Source: Mycobacterium sp. E740
GTDB taxonomy: Bacteria; Actinomycetota; Actinomycetes; Mycobacteriales; Mycobacteriaceae
Length of the DNA: 39,171 nucleotides
Reading direction: 5' to 3'
Assembly (NCBI RefSeq): GCF_001672895.1
Contig: NZ_LZKP01000180.1
Location: 1 to 39,171, forward strand
Below the pieces are notes generated by a model, which ran no database searches, had not been told where the DNA came from, and saw only the letters and a list, made by a program, of their open reading frames with translations. Below, piece after piece: positions 39,035 to 39,171 of the stretch. How positions within the stretch are numbered: position 1 is the stretch's first letter; each line of letters opens with the position of its first letter. Position numbers and translations under genes: made by a program.

Positions 39035-39171
39035 GTGAAGTACTTAGACGTCGAGGGAATGGGCCGGGTCAGCCGGATCGGGCTCGGGACCTGGCAGTTC
39101 GGGTCCCGGGAGTGGGGTTACGGCGACGATTACGCGTCCGGGCCGGCCAGGGAAATCGTGCAGCGCTCGCT
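39035..39171 (+). CDS. Aldo/keto reductase, N-terminal fragment (Rv2298-like)
   Basis: The visible 45 residues begin KYLDVEGMGRVSRIGLGTWQ after the initiator, then FGSREWGYGDDYASG, the first beta-strand and loop of an NAD(P)H-dependent aldo/keto reductase. It closely matches my memory of M. tuberculosis Rv2298. The gene runs off the right edge, so the catalytic Asp/Tyr/Lys/His cannot be checked. GTG 39035 is chosen from the -10 box position and the homologue's N-terminus. The fourth codon is TTA, rare in such GC-rich DNA. Confidence 0.85.
   Translation, partial: MKYLDVEGMGRVSRIGLGTWQFGSREWGYGDDYASGPAREIVQRS

Noticed and set aside
1..39171. tRNA, rRNA, CRISPR, insertion sequences or prophage genes
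   Set aside because: No tRNA-like cloverleaf, spaced repeats, transposase or phage-type proteins were recognised by reading both strands.

Overview
The window looks like a chromosomal segment of a mycobacterium, most likely a fast-growing Mycolicibacterium-type species. The DNA is very GC-rich and many starts are GTG. Several genes belong to families that are mycobacterial in character: a MoxR/DUF58/DUF4129 operon laid out like the moxR3 cluster of M. tuberculosis, a non-MetF methylenetetrahydrofolate reductase of the Rv2172c kind, an Rv0203-like haem-binding secreted protein, a 13E12/DUF222-HNH protein and, at the right edge, an aldo/keto reductase starting like Rv2298. I see no rRNA, tRNA, CRISPR array, insertion sequence or phage gene. 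Homologue names come from memory of the families; no database was searched.

Layout. 1-3158 (minus): a truncated zinc-ribbon membrane protein, a secreted S53 (sedolisin) peptidase, a Thr-rich lipoprotein and a STAS anti-anti-sigma protein. A PAS-GAF-PP2C-HATPase phosphatase runs divergently from the STAS gene (3340-5298). 5327-8743: a DMT transporter, small membrane, RHH-like and secreted proteins, and an MHS-type major facilitator with an inverted repeat in its leader. 8857-10239: the DUF222-HNH protein. 10373-14463: the five-gene MoxR operon, every junction a 4-base overlap. 14532-17246: a methyltransferase facing a VOC-rhomboid-coiled-coil operon. 17600-20378 (plus): haemophore-like protein, strong terminator, Pro/Ala-rich secreted protein, nitrobindin and a serine beta-lactamase-like hydrolase. 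20324-24244 (minus): FAD oxidoreductase, tocopherol-cyclase-like protein, glutamine-cyclotransferase-like lipoprotein and a SigF-type sigma factor. 24377-30363 (minus): MTHFR, FUSC and HrpA. 30559-33739 (plus): ANTAR protein, SelO, a small Cys-rich secreted protein and an M42 peptidase. 33747-38885 (minus): membrane protein, DUF899, spore-photolyase-like radical SAM, SDR, alpha/beta hydrolase and a 33-residue zinc-ribbon protein. 39035 onward: the aldo/keto reductase.

How they may work together. The STAS protein, the phosphatase/kinase-like protein and the SigF-type sigma factor are the three classes of part used in a partner-switching stress circuit, though the sigma gene lies about 18 kb away. 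The MoxR operon encodes an AAA+ chaperone with its usual DUF58 and membrane partners. Haemophore-like and nitrobindin proteins suggest haem or nitrosative chemistry.

A recurrent signal is a mycobacterial -10 hexamer (TANNNT) ending 7-9 bases before a start codon that has no separate Shine-Dalgarno, which predicts many leaderless mRNAs. The least explained items are a perfect 16-bp inverted repeat between the ANTAR gene and selO, a 53-bp near-palindrome upstream of the DUF899 gene, and the 33-residue zinc-ribbon gene two bases ahead of a hydrolase. I found no clear wholly new multi-gene system.
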